Assembly (NCBI GenBank): GCA_036924085.1
Contig: JAVGWX010000007.1
Location: 105,082,428 to 105,146,427, forward strand
DNA: 64,000 nucleotides
From: Ariolimax columbianus
Taxonomy: Eukaryota > Mollusca > Gastropoda > Stylommatophora > Arionidae
Direction: 5' to 3'
Shown here: one piece after another, positions 1-12,624 of the stretch
Numbering within the stretch: position 1 is the first letter of the stretch
How the letters are laid out: the number at the start of each line of letters is the position of its first letter
Position numbers and translations under genes: made by a program
The notes under the pieces: model-generated
Seen by the model: only the letters and a program-made list of their open reading frames with translations
Told to the model about the DNA's origin: nothing
Database searches by the model: none

Positions 1-3000
1 GAAGTGAAATGTTCTCTCTCTGTCTCTGAAGTGAAATGTTCTCTCCCTGTCTCTGAAGTGAAATGTTCTCTCTCTGTCTCTGAAGTGAAATGTTCTCTCT
101 CTGTCTCTGAAGTGAAATGTTCTCTCCCTGTCTCTGAAGTGAAATGTTCTCTCCCTGAAGTGAAATGTTCTCTCTCTGAAGTGAAATGTTCTCTCTCTGT
201 CTCTGAAGTGAAATGTTCTCTCTCTGAAGTGAAGTGTTCTCTCTCTGAAGTTAAATGTTCTCTCTCTGAAGTGAAATGTTCTCTCTCTGTCTCTGAAGTG
301 AAATGTTCTCTCTCTGTCTCTGAAGTGAAATGTTCTCTCTCTGAAGTGAAATGTTCTCTCTCTGTCTCTGAAGTGAAATGTTCTGTCTCTGTCTCTGAAG
401 TGAAATGTTCTCTCTCTGAAGTGAAATGTTCTCTCTCTGAAGTGAAATGTTCTCTCTCTGAAGTGAAATGTTCTCTCTCTGTCTCTGAAGTGAAATGTTC
501 TCTCTCTGTCTCTGAAGTGAAATGTTCTCTCTCTGTCTCTGAAGTGAAATGTTCTCTCTCTGTCTCTGAAGTGAAATGTTCTCTCTCTGAAGTGAAATGT
601 TCTCTCTCTGTCTCTGAAGTGAAATGTTCTCTCTCTGTCTCTGAAGTGAAATGTTCTCTCTCTGAAGTGAAATGTTCTCTCTCTGAAGTGAAATGTTCTC
701 TCTCTGTCTCTGAAGTGAAATGTTCTCTCCCTGTCTCTGAAGTGAAATGTTCTCTCTCTGTCTCTGAAGTGAAATGTTCTCTCTCTGTCTCTGAAGTGAA
801 ATGTTCTCTCTCTGTCTCTAAAGTGAAATGTTCTCTCTCTGTCTCTGAAGTGAAATGTTCTCTCTCTGAAGTGAAATGTTCTCTCTCTGAAGTGAAATGT
901 TCTCTCTCTAAAGTGAAATGTTCTCTCTCTGTCTCTGAAGTGAAATGTTCTGTCTCTGTCTCTGAAGTGAAATGTTCTCTCTCTGAAGTGAAATGTTCTC
1001 TCTCTGAAGTGAAATGTTCTCTCTCTGAAGTGAAATGTTCTCTCTCTGTCTCTAAAGTGAAATGTTCTGTCTCTGTCTCTGAAGTGAAATGTTCTCTCTC
1101 TGTCTCTGAAGTGAAATGTTCTCTCTCTGTCTCTGAAGTGAAATGTTCTCTCTCTGAAGTGAAATGTTCTCTCTCTGTCTCTGAAGTGAAATGTTCTCTC
1201 TCTGTCTCTGAAGTGAAATGTTCTCTCTCTGAAGTGAAATGTTCTCTCTCTGAAGTGAAATGTTCTCTCTCTGTCTCTGAAGTGAAATGTTCTCTCCCTG
1301 TCTCTGAAGTGAAATGTTCTCTCTCTGTCTCTGAAGTGAAATGTTCTCTCTCTGTCTCTGAAGTGAAATGTTCTCTCTCTGAAGTGAAATGTTCTCTCTC
1401 TGAAGTGAAATGTTCTCTCTCTGTCTCTGAAGTGAAATGTTCTCTCTCTGAAGTGAAGTGTTCTCTCTCTGAAGTTAAATGTTCTCTCTCTGAAGTGAAA
1501 TGTTCTCTCTCTGTCTCTGAAGTGAAATGTTCTCTCTCTGTCTCTGAAGTGAAATGTTCTCTCTCTGAAGTGAAATGTTCTCTCTCTGTCTCTGAAGTGA
1601 AATGTTCTGTCTCTGTCTCTGAAGTGAAATGTTCTCTCTCTGAAGTGAAATGTTCTCTCTCTGAAGTGAAATGTTCTCTCTCTGAAGTGAAATGTTCTCT
1701 CTCTGTCTCTGAAGTGAAATGTTCTCTCTCTGTCTCTGAAGTGAAATGTCCTCTCTCTGTCTCTGAAGTGAAATGTTCTCTCTCTGTCTCTGAAGTGAAA
1801 TGTTCTCTCTCTGTCTCTGAAGTGAAATGTTCTCTCTCTGTCTCTGAAGTGAAATGTTCTCTCTCTGTCTCTGAAGTGAAGTGTTCTCTCTCTGAAGTGA
1901 AATGTTCTCTCTCTGTCTCTGAAGTGAAATGTTCTCTCTCTGTCTCTGAAGTGAAATGTTCTCTCTCTGTCTCTGAAGTGAAATGTTCTCTCTCTGTCTC
2001 TGAAGTGAAATGTTCTCTCTCTGTCTCTGAAGTGAAATGTTCTCTCTATGAAGTGAAATGTTCTCTTTCTGTCTCTGAAGTGAAATGTTCTCTCTCTGTC
2101 TCTGAAGTGAAATGTTCTCTCTCTGTCTCTGAAGTGAAATGTTCTCTCTCTGAAGTGAAATGTTCTCTCTCTGTCTCTGAAGTGAAATGTTCTCTCTCTG
2201 TCTTTGAAGTGAAATGTTCTCTCTCTGAAGTGAAATGTTCTCTCTCTGTCTCTGAAGTGAAATGTTCTCTCTCTGAAGGGAAGTGTTCTCTCTCTGAAGT
2301 GAAATGTTCTCTCTCTGAAGTGAAATGTTCTCTCCCTGTCTCTGAAGTGAAATGTTCTCTCTCTGAAGTGAAGTGTTTTCTCTCTGTCTCTGAAGTGAAA
2401 TGTTCTCTCTCTGAAGTGAAATGTTCTCTCTCTGTCTCTGAAGTGAAATGTTCTCTCTCTGAAGTGAAATGTTCTCTCCCTGTCTCTGAAGTGAAATGTT
2501 CTCTCTCTGAAGTGAAGTGTTCTCTCTCTGTCTCTGAAGTGAAATGTTCTCTCTCTGAAGTGAAATGTTCTCTCTCTGAAGTGAAAAGTTCTCTCTCTGA
2601 AGTGAAGTGTTCTCTCTCTGTCTCTGAAGTGAAATGTTCTCTCTCTGTCTCTGAAGTGAAATGTTCTCTCTCTGAAGTGAAGTGTTCTCTCTCTGTCTCT
2701 GAAGTGAAATGTTCTCTCTCTGTCTCTGAAGTGAAATGTTCTCTCTCTGTCTCTGAAGTGAAATGTTCTCTCTCTGAAGTGAAGTGTTCTCTCTCTGTCT
2801 CTGAAGTGAAATGTTCTTTCTCTGTCTCTGAAGTGAAATGTTCTCTCTCTGTCTCTGAAGTGAAATGTTCTCTCTCTCTCTCTGAAGTGAAATGTTCTCT
2901 CTCTGAAGTGAAGTGTTCTCTCTCTGTCTCTGAAGTGAAATGTCCTCTCTCTGTCTCTGAAGTGAAATGTTCTCTCTCTGTCTCTGAAGTGAAATGTTCT

Positions 3001-3121
3001 CTCTCTGTCTCTGAAGTGAAATGTTCTCTCTCTGTCTCTGAAGTGAAATGTTCTCTCTCTGTCTCTGAAGTGAAATGTTCTCTCTCTGTCTCTGAAGTGA
3101 AATGTTCTCTCTCTCTCTGAA

Positions 3122-6100
3122 GTGAAATGTTCTCTCTCTGAAGTGAAGTGTTCTCTCTCTGTCTCTGAAGTGAAGTGTTCTCTCTCCGTCTCTGAAGTGA
3201 AATGTTCTCTCTCTGAAGTGAAGTGTTCTATCTCTGTCTCTGAAGTGAAATGTTCTCTCTCTGAAGTGAAATGTTCTCTCTCTGTCTCTGAAGTGAAATG
3301 TTCTCTCTCTGAAGTGAAGTGTTCTCTCCCTGTCTCTGAAGTGAAATGTTCTCTCTCTGAAGTGAAATGTTCTCTCCCTGTCTCTGAAGTGAAATGTTCT
3401 CTCCCTGTCTCTGAAGTGAAATGTTCTCTCTCTGTCTCTGAAGTGAAATGTCCTCTCTCTGTCTCTGAAGTGAAATGTTCTCTCTCTGTCTCTGAAGTGA
3501 AATGTTCTCTCTCTGTCTCTGAAGTGAAATGTTCTCTCTCTGAAGTGAAATGTTCTCTCTCTGTCTATGAAGTGAAATGTTCTGTCTCTGAAGTGAAATG
3601 TTCTCTCTCTGTCTCTGAAGTGAAATGTTCTCTCTCTGTCTCTGAAGTGAAATGTTCTCTCTCTGAAGTGAAATGTTCTCTCTCTGTCTCTAAAGTGAAA
3701 TGTTCTCTCTCTGAAGTGAAATGTTCTCTCTAAAGTGAAATGTTCTCTCTCTGTCTCTGAAGTGAAATGTTCTCTCTCTGAAGTGAAATGTTCTCTCTCT
3801 GTCTCTGAAGTGAAATGTCCTCTCTCTGTCTCTGAAGTGAAATGTTCTCTCTCTGTCTCTGAAGTGAAATGTTCTCTCTCTGTCTCTGAAGTGAAATGTT
3901 CTCTCTCTGTCTCTGAAGTGAAATGTTCTCTCTCTGAAGTGAAGTGTTCTCTCTCTGTCTCTGAAGTGAAATGTTCTTTCTCTGTCTCTGAAGTGAAATG
4001 TTCTCTCTCTGTCTCTGAAGTGAAATATTCTCTCTCTGAAGTGAAATGTTCTCTCCCTGTCTCTGAAGTGAAATGTTCTCTCTCTGAAGTGAAGTGTTCT
4101 CTCTCTGTCTCTGAAGTGAAATGTTCTCTCTCTGAAGTGAAATGTTCTCTCTCTGAAGTGAAAAGTTCTCTCTCTGAAGTGAAGTGTTCTCTCTCTGTCT
4201 CTGAAGTGAAATGTTCTCTCTCTGTCTCTGAAGTGAAATGTTCTCTCTCTCTCTGAAGTGAAATGTTCTCTCTCTGAAGTGAAGTGTTCTCTCTCTGTCT
4301 CTGAAGTGAAGTGTTCTCTCTCTGTCTCTGAAGTGAAATGTTCTCTCTCTGAAGTGAAGTGTTCTATCTCTGTCTCTGAAGTGAAATGTTCTCTCTCTGA
4401 AGTGAAATGTTCTCTCTCTGTCTCTGAAGTGAAATGTTCTCTCTCTGAAGTGAAGTGTTCTCTCCCTGTCTCTGAAGTGAAATGTTCTCTCTCTGAAGTG
4501 AAATGTTCTCTCCCTGTCTCTGAAGTGAAATGTTCTCTCCCTGTCTCTGAAGTGAAATGTTCTCTCTCTGTCTCTGAAGTGAAATGTCCTCTCTCTGTCT
4601 CTGAAGTGAAATGTTCTCTCTCTGTCTCTGAAGTGAAATGTTCTCTCTCTGTCTCTGAAGTGAAATGTTCTCTCTCTGAAGTGAAATGTTCTCTCTCTGT
4701 CTCTGAAGTGAAATGTTCTGTCTCTGAAGTGAAATGTTCTCTCTCTGTCTCTGAAGTGAAATGTTCTCTCTCTGTTTCTGAAGTGAAATGTTCTCTCTCT
4801 GAAGTGAAATGTTCTCTCTCTGTCTCTAAAGTGAAATGTTCTCTCTCTGAAGTGAAATGTTCTCTCTAAAGTGAAATGTTCTCTCTCTGTCTCTGAAGTG
4901 AAATGTTCTCTCTCTGAAGTGAAATGTTCTCTCTCTGTCTCTGAAGTGAAATGTCCTCTCTCTGTCTCTGAAGTGAAATGTTCTCTCTCTGTCTCTAAAG
5001 TGAAATGTTCTCTCTCTAAAGTGAAATGTTCTCTCTCTGTCTCTAAAGTGAAATGTTCTCTCTCTGAAGTGAAATGTTCTCTCTCTAAAGTGAAATGTTC
5101 TCTCTCTGTCTCTGAAGTGAAATGTTCTCTCTCTGTCTCTAAAGTGAAATGTTCTCTCTCTAAAGTGAAATGTTCTCTCTCTGTCTCTGAAGTGAAATGT
5201 TCTCTCTCTGAAGTGAAATGTTCTCTCTCTATCTCTGAAGTGAAATGTTCTCTCTCTGTCTCTGAAGTGAAATGTTCTCTCTCTGAAGTGAAATGTTCTC
5301 TCTCTGAAGTGAAATGTTCTCTCTCTGTCTCTGAAGTGAAATGTTCTCTCCCTGTCTCTGAAGTGAAATGTTCTCTCTCTGTCTCTGAAGTGAAATGTTC
5401 TCTCTCTGTCTCTGAAGTGAAATGTTCTCTCTCTGTCTCTAAAGTGAAATGTTCTCTCTCTGTCTCTGAAGTGAAATGTTCTCTCTCTGAAGTGAAATGT
5501 TCTCTCTCTGAAGTGAAATGTTCTCTCTCTAAAGTGAAATGTTCTCTCTCTGTCTCTGAAGTGAAATGTTCTGTCTCTGTCTCTGAAGTGAAATGTTCTC
5601 TCTCTGAAGTGAAATGTTCTCTCTCTGAAGTGAAATGTTCTCTCTCTGAAGTGAAATGTTCTCTCTCTGTCTCTAAAGTGAAATGTTCTGTCTCTGTCTC
5701 TGAAGTGAAATGTTCTCTCTCTGTCTCTGAAGTGAAATGTTCTCTCTCTGTCTCTGAAGTGAAATGTTCTCTCTCTGAAGTGAAATGTTCTCTCTCTGTC
5801 TCTGAAGTGAAATGTTCTCTCTCTGTCTCTGAAGTGAAATGTTCTCTCTCTGAAGTGAAATGTTCTCTCTCTGAAGTGAAATGTTCTCTCTCTGTCTCTG
5901 AAGTGAAATGTTCTCTCCCTGTCTCTGAAGTGAAATGTTCTCTCTCTGTCTCTGAAGTGAAATGTTCTCTCTCTGTCTCTGAAGTGAAATGTTCTCTCCC
6001 TGTCTCTGAAGTGAAATGTTCTCTCTCTGAAGTGAAATGTTCTCTCTCTGAAGTGAAATGTTCTCTCTCTGTCTCTGAAGTGAAATGTTCTCTCTCTGAA

Positions 6101-9100
6101 GTGAAGTGTTCTCTCTCTGAAGTTAAATGTTCTCTCTCTGAAGTGAAATGTTCTCTCTCTGTCTCTGAAGTGAAATGTTCTCTCTCTGTCTCTGAAGTGA
6201 AATGTTCTCTCTCTGAAGTGAAATGTTCTCTCTCTGTCTCTGAAGTGAAATGTTCTGTCTCTGTCTCTGAAGTGAAATGTTCTCTCTCTGAAGTGAAATG
6301 TTCTCTCTCTGAAGTGAAATGTTCTCTCTCTGAAGTGAAATGTTCTCTCTCCTGTCTCTGAAGTGAAATGTTCTCTCTCTGTCTCTGAAGTGAAATGTCC
6401 TCTCTCTGTCTCTGAAGTGAAATGTTCTCTCTCTGTCTCTGAAGTGAAATGTTCTCTCTCTGTCTCTGAAGTGAAATGTTCTCTCTCTGTCTCTGAAGTG
6501 AAATGTTCTCTCTCTGTCTCTGAAGTGAAATGTTCTCTCTCTGAAGTGAAATGTTCTCTCTCTGTCTCTGAAGTGAAATGTTCTCTCTCTGTCTCTGAAG
6601 TGAAATGTTCTCTCTCTGTCTCTGAAGTGAAATGTTCTCTCTCTGTCTCTGAAGTGAAATGTTCTCTCTATGAAATGAAATGTTCTCTCTCTGTCTCTGA
6701 AGTGAAATGTTCTCTCTCTGTCTCTGAAGTGAAATGTTCTCTCTCTGTCTCTGAAGTGAAATGTTCTCTCTCTGAAGTGAAATGTTCTCTCTCTGTCTCT
6801 GAAGTGAAATGTTCTCTCTCTGTCTCTGAAGTGAAATGTTCTCTCTCTGAAGTGAAATGTTCTCTCTCTGTCTCTGAAGTGAAATGTTCTCTCTCTGAAG
6901 GGAAGTGTTCTCTCTCTGAAGTGAAATGTTCTCTCTCTGAAGTGAAATGTTCTCTCCCTGTCTCTGAAGTGAAATGTTCTCTCTCTGAAGTGAAGTGTTC
7001 TCTCTCTGTCTCTGAAGTGAAATGTTCTCTCTCTGAAGTGAAATGTTCTCTCTCTGTCTCTGAAGTGAAATGTTCTCTCTCTGAAGTGAAATGTTCTCTC
7101 CCTGTCTCTGAAGTGAAATGTTCTCTCTCTGAAGTGAAGTGTTCTCTCTCTGTCTCTGAAGTGAAATGTTCTCTCTCTGAAGTGAAATGTTCTCTCTCTG
7201 AAGTGAAAAGTTCTCTCTCTGAAGTGAAGTGTTCTCTCTCTGTCTCTGAAGTGAAATGTTCTCTCTCTGTCTCTGAAGTGAAATGTTCTCTCTCTGAAGT
7301 GAAGTGTTCTCTCTCTGTCTCTGAAGTGAAATGTTCTCTCTCTGTCTCTGAAGTGAAATGTTCTCTCTCTGTCTCTGAAGTGAAATGTTCTCTCTCTGTC
7401 TCTGAAGTGAAATGTTCTCTCTCTGTCTCTGAAGTGAAATGTTCTCTCTCTGTCTCTGAAGTGAAATGTTCTCTCTCTCTCTCTGAAGTGAAATGTTCTC
7501 TCTCTGAAGTGAAGTGTTCTCTCTCTGTCTGTGAAGTGAAGTGTTCTCTCTCTGTCTCTGAAGTGAAATGTTCTCTCTCTGAAGTGAAGTGTTCTATCTC
7601 TGTCTCTGAAGTGAAATGTTCTCTCTCTGAAGTGAAATGTTCTCTCTCTGTCTCTGAAGTGAAATGTTCTCTCTCTGAAGTGAAGTGTTCTCTCCCTGTC
7701 TCTGAAGTGAAATGTTCTCTCTCTGAAGTGAAATGTTCTCTCCCTGTCTCTGAAGTGAAATGTTCTCTCCCTGTCTCTGAAGTGAAATGTTCTCTCTCTG
7801 TCTCTGAAGTGAAATGTCCTCTCTCTGTCTCTGAAGTGAAATGTTCTCTCTCTGTCTCTGAAGTGAAATGTTCTCTCTCTGTCTCTGAAGTGAAATGTTC
7901 TCTCTCTGAAGTGAAATGTTCTCTCTCTGTCTCTGAAGTGAAATGTTCTGTCTCTGAAGTGAAATGTTCTCTCTCTGTCTCTGAAGTGAAATGTTCTCTC
8001 TCTGTCTCTGAAGTGAAATGTTCTCTCTCTGAAGTGAAATGTTCTCTCTCTGTCTCTAAAGTGAAATGTTCTCTCTCTGAAGTGAAATGTTCTCTCTAAA
8101 GTGAAATGTTCTCTCTCTGTCTCTGAAGTGAAATGTTCTCTCTCTGAAGTGAAATGTTCTCTCTCTGTCTCTGAAGTGAAATGTCCTCTCTCTGTCTCTG
8201 AAGTGAAATGTTCTCTCTCTGTCTCTAAAGTGAAATGTTCTCTCTCTAAAGTGAAATGTTCTCTATCTGTCTCTTAAATGAAATGTTCTCTCTCTGAAGT
8301 GAAATGTTCTCTCTCTAAAGTGAAATGTTCTCTCTCTGTCTCTGAAGTGAAATGTTCTCTCTCTGTCTCTAAAGTGAAATGTTCTCTCTCTAAAGTGAAA
8401 TGTTCTCTCTCTGTCTCTGAAGTGAAATGTTCTCTCTCTGAAGTGAAATGTTCTCTCTCTATCTCTGAAGTGAAATGTTCTCTCTCTGTCTCTGAAGTGA
8501 AATGTTCTCTCTCTGAAGTGAAATGTTCTCTCTCTGAAGTGAAATGTTCTCTCTCTGTCTCTGAAGTGAAATGTTCTCTCCCTGTCTCTGAAGTGAAATG
8601 TTCTCTCTCTGTCTCTGAAGTGAAATGTTCTCTCTCTGTCTCTGAAGTGAAATGTTCTCTCTCTGTCTCTAAAGTGAAATGTTCTCTCTCTGTCTCTGAA
8701 GTGAAATGTTCTCTCTCTGAAGTGAAATGTTCTCTCTCTGAAGTGAAATGTTCTCTCTCTAAAGTGAAATGTTCTCTCTCTGTCTCTGAAGTGAAATGTT
8801 CTCTCTCTGTCTCTGAAGTGAAATGTTCTCTCTCTGAAGTGAAATGTTCTCTCTCTGTCTCTGAAGTGAAATGTTCTGTCTCTGTCTCTGAAGTGAAATG
8901 TTCTCTCTCTGAAGTGAAATGTTCTCTCTCTGAAGTGAAATGTTCTCTCTCTGAAGTGAAATGTTCTCTCTCTGTCTCTAAAGTGAAATGTTCTGTCTCT
9001 GTCTCTGAAGTGAAATGTTCTCTCTCTGTCTCTGAAGTGAAATGTTCTCCCTCTGTCTCTGAAGTGAAATGTTCTCTCTCTGAAGTGAAATGTTCTCTCT

Positions 9101-12100
9101 CTGTCTCTGAAGTGAAATGTTCTCTCTCTGTCTCTGAAGTGAAATGTTCTCTCTCTGAAGTGAAATGTTCTCTCTCTGAAGTGAAATGTTCTCTCTCTGT
9201 CTCTGAAGTGAAATGTTCTCTCCCTGTCTCTGAAGTGAAATGTTCTCTCTCTGTCTCTGAAGTGAAATGTTCTCTCTCTGTCTCTGAAGTGAAATGTTCT
9301 CTCCCTGTCTCTGAAGTGAAATGTTCTCTCTCTGAAGTGAAAGTTCTCTCTCTGAAGTGAAATGTTCTCTCTCTGTCTCTGAAGTGAAATGTTCTCTCTC
9401 TGAAGTGAAGTGTTCTCTCTCTGAAGTTAAATGTTCTCTCTCTGAAGTGAAATGTTCTCTCTCTGTCTCTGAAGTGAAATGTTCTCTCTCTGTCTCTGAA
9501 GTGAAATGTTCTCTCTCTGAAGTGAAATGTTCTCTCTCTGTCTCTGAAGTGAAATGTTCTGTCTCTGTCTCTGAAGTGAAATGTTCTCTCTCTGAAGTGA
9601 AATGTTCTCTCTCTGAAGTGAAATGTTCTCTATCTGAAGTGAAATGTTCTCTCTCTGTCTCTGAAGTGAAATGTTCTCTCTCTGTCTCTGAAGTGAAATG
9701 TCCTCTCTCTGTCTCTGAAGTGAAATGTTCTCTCTCTGTCTCTGAAGTGAAATGTTCTCTCTCTGTCTCTGAAGTGAAATGTTCTCTCTCTGAAGTGAAG
9801 TGTTCTCTCTCTGAAGTGAAATGTTCTCTCTCTGAAGTGAAATGTTCTCTCTCTGTCTCTGAAGTGAAATGTTCTCTCTCTGTCTCTGAAGTGAAATGTT
9901 CTCTCTCTGTCTCTGAAGTGAAATGTTCTCTCTCTGTCTCTGAAGTGAAATGTTCTCTCTCTGTCTCTGAAGTGAAATGTTCTCTCTATGAAGTGAAATG
10001 TTCTCTCTCTGTCTCTGAAGTGAAATGTTCTCTCTCTGTCTCTGAAGTGAAATGTTCTGTCTCTGTCTCTGAAGTGAAATGTTCTCTCTCTGAAGTGAAA
10101 TGTTCTCTCTCTGTCTCTGAAGTGAAATGTTCTCTCTCTGTCTCTGAAGTGAAATGTTCTCTCTCTGAAGTGAAATGTTCTCTCTCTGTCTCTGAAGTGA
10201 AATGTTCTCTCTCTGAAGTGAAGTGTTCTCTCTCTGAAGTGAAATGTTCTCTCTCTGAAGTTAAATGTTCTCTCCCTGTCTCTGAAGTGAAATGTTCTCT
10301 CTCTGAAGTGAAGTGTTCTCTCTCTGTCTCTGAAGTGAAATGTTCTCTCTCTGAAGTGAAATGTTCTCTCTCTGTCTCTGAAGTGAAATGTTCTCTCTCT
10401 GAAGTGAAATGTTCTCTCCCTGTCTCTGAAGTGAAATGTTCTCTCTCTGAAGTGAAGTGTTCTCTCTCTGTCTCTGAAGTGAAATGTTCTCTCTCTGAAG
10501 TGAAATGTTCTCTCTCTGAAGTGAAAAGTTCTCTCTCTGAAGTGAAGTGTTCTCTCTCTGTCTCTGAAGTGAAATGTTCTCTCTCTGTCTCTGAAGTGAA
10601 ATGTTCTCTCTCTGAAGTGAAGTGTTCTCTCTCTGTCTCTGAAGTGAAATGTTCTCTCTCTGTCTCTGAAGTGAAATGTTCTCTCTCTGTCTCTGAAGTG
10701 AAATGTTCTCTCTCTGTCTCTGAAGTGAAATGTTCTCTCTCTGTCTCTGAAGTGAAATGTTCTCTCTCTGTCTCTGAAGTGAAATGTTCTCTCTCTCTCT
10801 CTGAAGTGAAATGTTCTCTCTCTGAAGTGAAGTGTTCTCTCTCTGTCTCTGAAGTGAAGTGTTCTCTCTCTGTCTCTGAAGTGAAATGTTCTCTCTCTGA
10901 AGTGAAGTGTTCTATCTCTGTCTCTGAAGTGAAATGTTCTCTCTCTGAAGTGAAATGTTCTCTCTCTGTCTCTGAAGTGAAATGTTCTCTCTCTGAAGTG
11001 AAGTGTTCTCTCCCTGTCTCTGAAGTGAAATGTTCTCTCTCTGAAGTGAAATGTTCTCTCCCTGTCTCTGAAGTGAAATGTTCTCTCCCTGTCTCTGAAG
11101 TGAAATGTTCTCTCTCTGTCTCTGAAGTGAAATGTCCTCTCTCTGTCTCTGAAGTGAAATGTTCTCTCTCTGTCTCTGAAGTGAAATGTTCTCTCTCTGT
11201 CTCTGAAGTGAAATGTTCTCTCTCTGAAGTGAAATGTTCTCTCTCTGTCTCTGAAGTGAAATGTTCTGTCTCTGAAGTGAAATGTTCTCTCTCTGTCTCT
11301 GAAGTGAAATGTTCTCTCTCTGTCTCTGAAGTGAAATGTTCTCTCTCTGAAGTGAAATGTTCTCTCTCTGTCTCTAAAGTGAAATGTTCTCTCTCTGAAG
11401 TGAAATGTTCTCTCTAAAGTGAAATGATCTCTCTCTATCTCTGAAGTGAAATGTTCTCTCTCTGAAGTGAAATGTTCTCTCTCTGTCTCTGAAGTGAAAT
11501 GTCCTCTCTCTGTCTCTGAAGTGAAATGTTCTCTCTCTGTCTCTAAAGTGAAATGTTCTCTCTCTAAAGTGAAATGTTCTCTCTCTGTCTCTAAAGTGAA
11601 ATGTTCTCTCTCTGAAGTGAAATGTTCTCTCTCTAAAGTGAAATGTTCTCTCTCTGTCTCTGAAGTGAAATGTTCTCTCTCTGTCTCTAAAGTGAAATGT
11701 TCTCTCTCTAAAGTGAAATGTTCTCTCTCTGTCTCTGAAGTGAAATGTTCTCTCTCTGAAGTGAAATGTTCTCTCTCTATCTCTGAAGTGAAATGTTCTC
11801 TCTCTGTCTCTGAAGTGAAATGTTCTCTCTCTGAAGTGAAATGTTCTCTCTCTGAAGTGAAATGTTCTCTCTCTGTCTCTGAAGTGAAATGTTCTCTCCC
11901 TGTCTCTGAAGTGAAATGTTCTCTCTCTGTCTCTGAAGTGAAATGTTCTCTCTCTGTCTCTGAAGTGAAATGTTCTCTCTCTGTCTCTAAAGTGAAATGT
12001 TCTCTCTCTGTCTCTGAAGTGAAATGTTCTCTCTCTGAAGTGAAATGTTCTCTCTCTGAAGTGAAATGTTCTCTCCCTGTCTCTGAAGTGAAATGTTCTC

Positions 12101-12624
12101 TCTCTGAAGTGAAGTGTTCTCTCTCTGTCTCTGAAGTGAAATGTTCTCTCTCTGAAGTGAAATGTTCTCTCTCTGTCTCTGAAGTGAAATGTTCTCTCTC
12201 TGAAGTGAAGTGTTCTCTCCCTGTCTCTGAAGTGAAATGTTCTCTCTCTGAAGTGAAATGTTCTCTCCCTGTCTCTGAAGTGAAATGTTCTCTCCCTGTC
12301 TCTGAAGTGAAATGTTCTCTCTCTGTCTCTGAAGTGAAATGTCCTCTCTCTGTCTCTGAAGTGAAATGTTCTCTCTCTGTCTCTGAAGTGAAATGTTCTC
12401 TCTCTGTCTCTGAAGTGAAATGTTCTCTCTCTGAAGTGAAATGTTCTCTCTCTGTCTCTGAAGTGAAATGTTCTGTCTCTGAAGTGAAATGTTCTCTCTC
12501 TGTCTCTGAAGTGAAATGTTCTCTCTCTGTCTCTGAAGTGAAATGTTCTCTCTCTGAAGTGAAATGTTCTCTCTCTGTCTCTAAAGTGAAATGTTCTCTC
12601 TCTGAAGTGAAATGTTCTCTCTAA
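3122..12624. repeat. Higher-order blocks, left half of the satellite
   Basis: Within the satellite, a block of about 600 bp with the same order of 27- and 21-bp units and the same private variants recurs, ending each time in the slip TCTCTCTAAAGTG. The ends lie near 3733, 4869, 8099, 11417 and 12624, so the spacings are 1136, 3230, 3318 and 1207 bp. A rare TGTTCTATCTC variant sits at the same relative place in four of the copies (near 3229, 4365, 7595 and 10913). The 3122-3733 and 4258-4869 copies differ at only a few bases. This is the signature of repeated segmental amplification of multi-unit blocks, not of unit-by-unit slippage. Confidence 0.85.
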
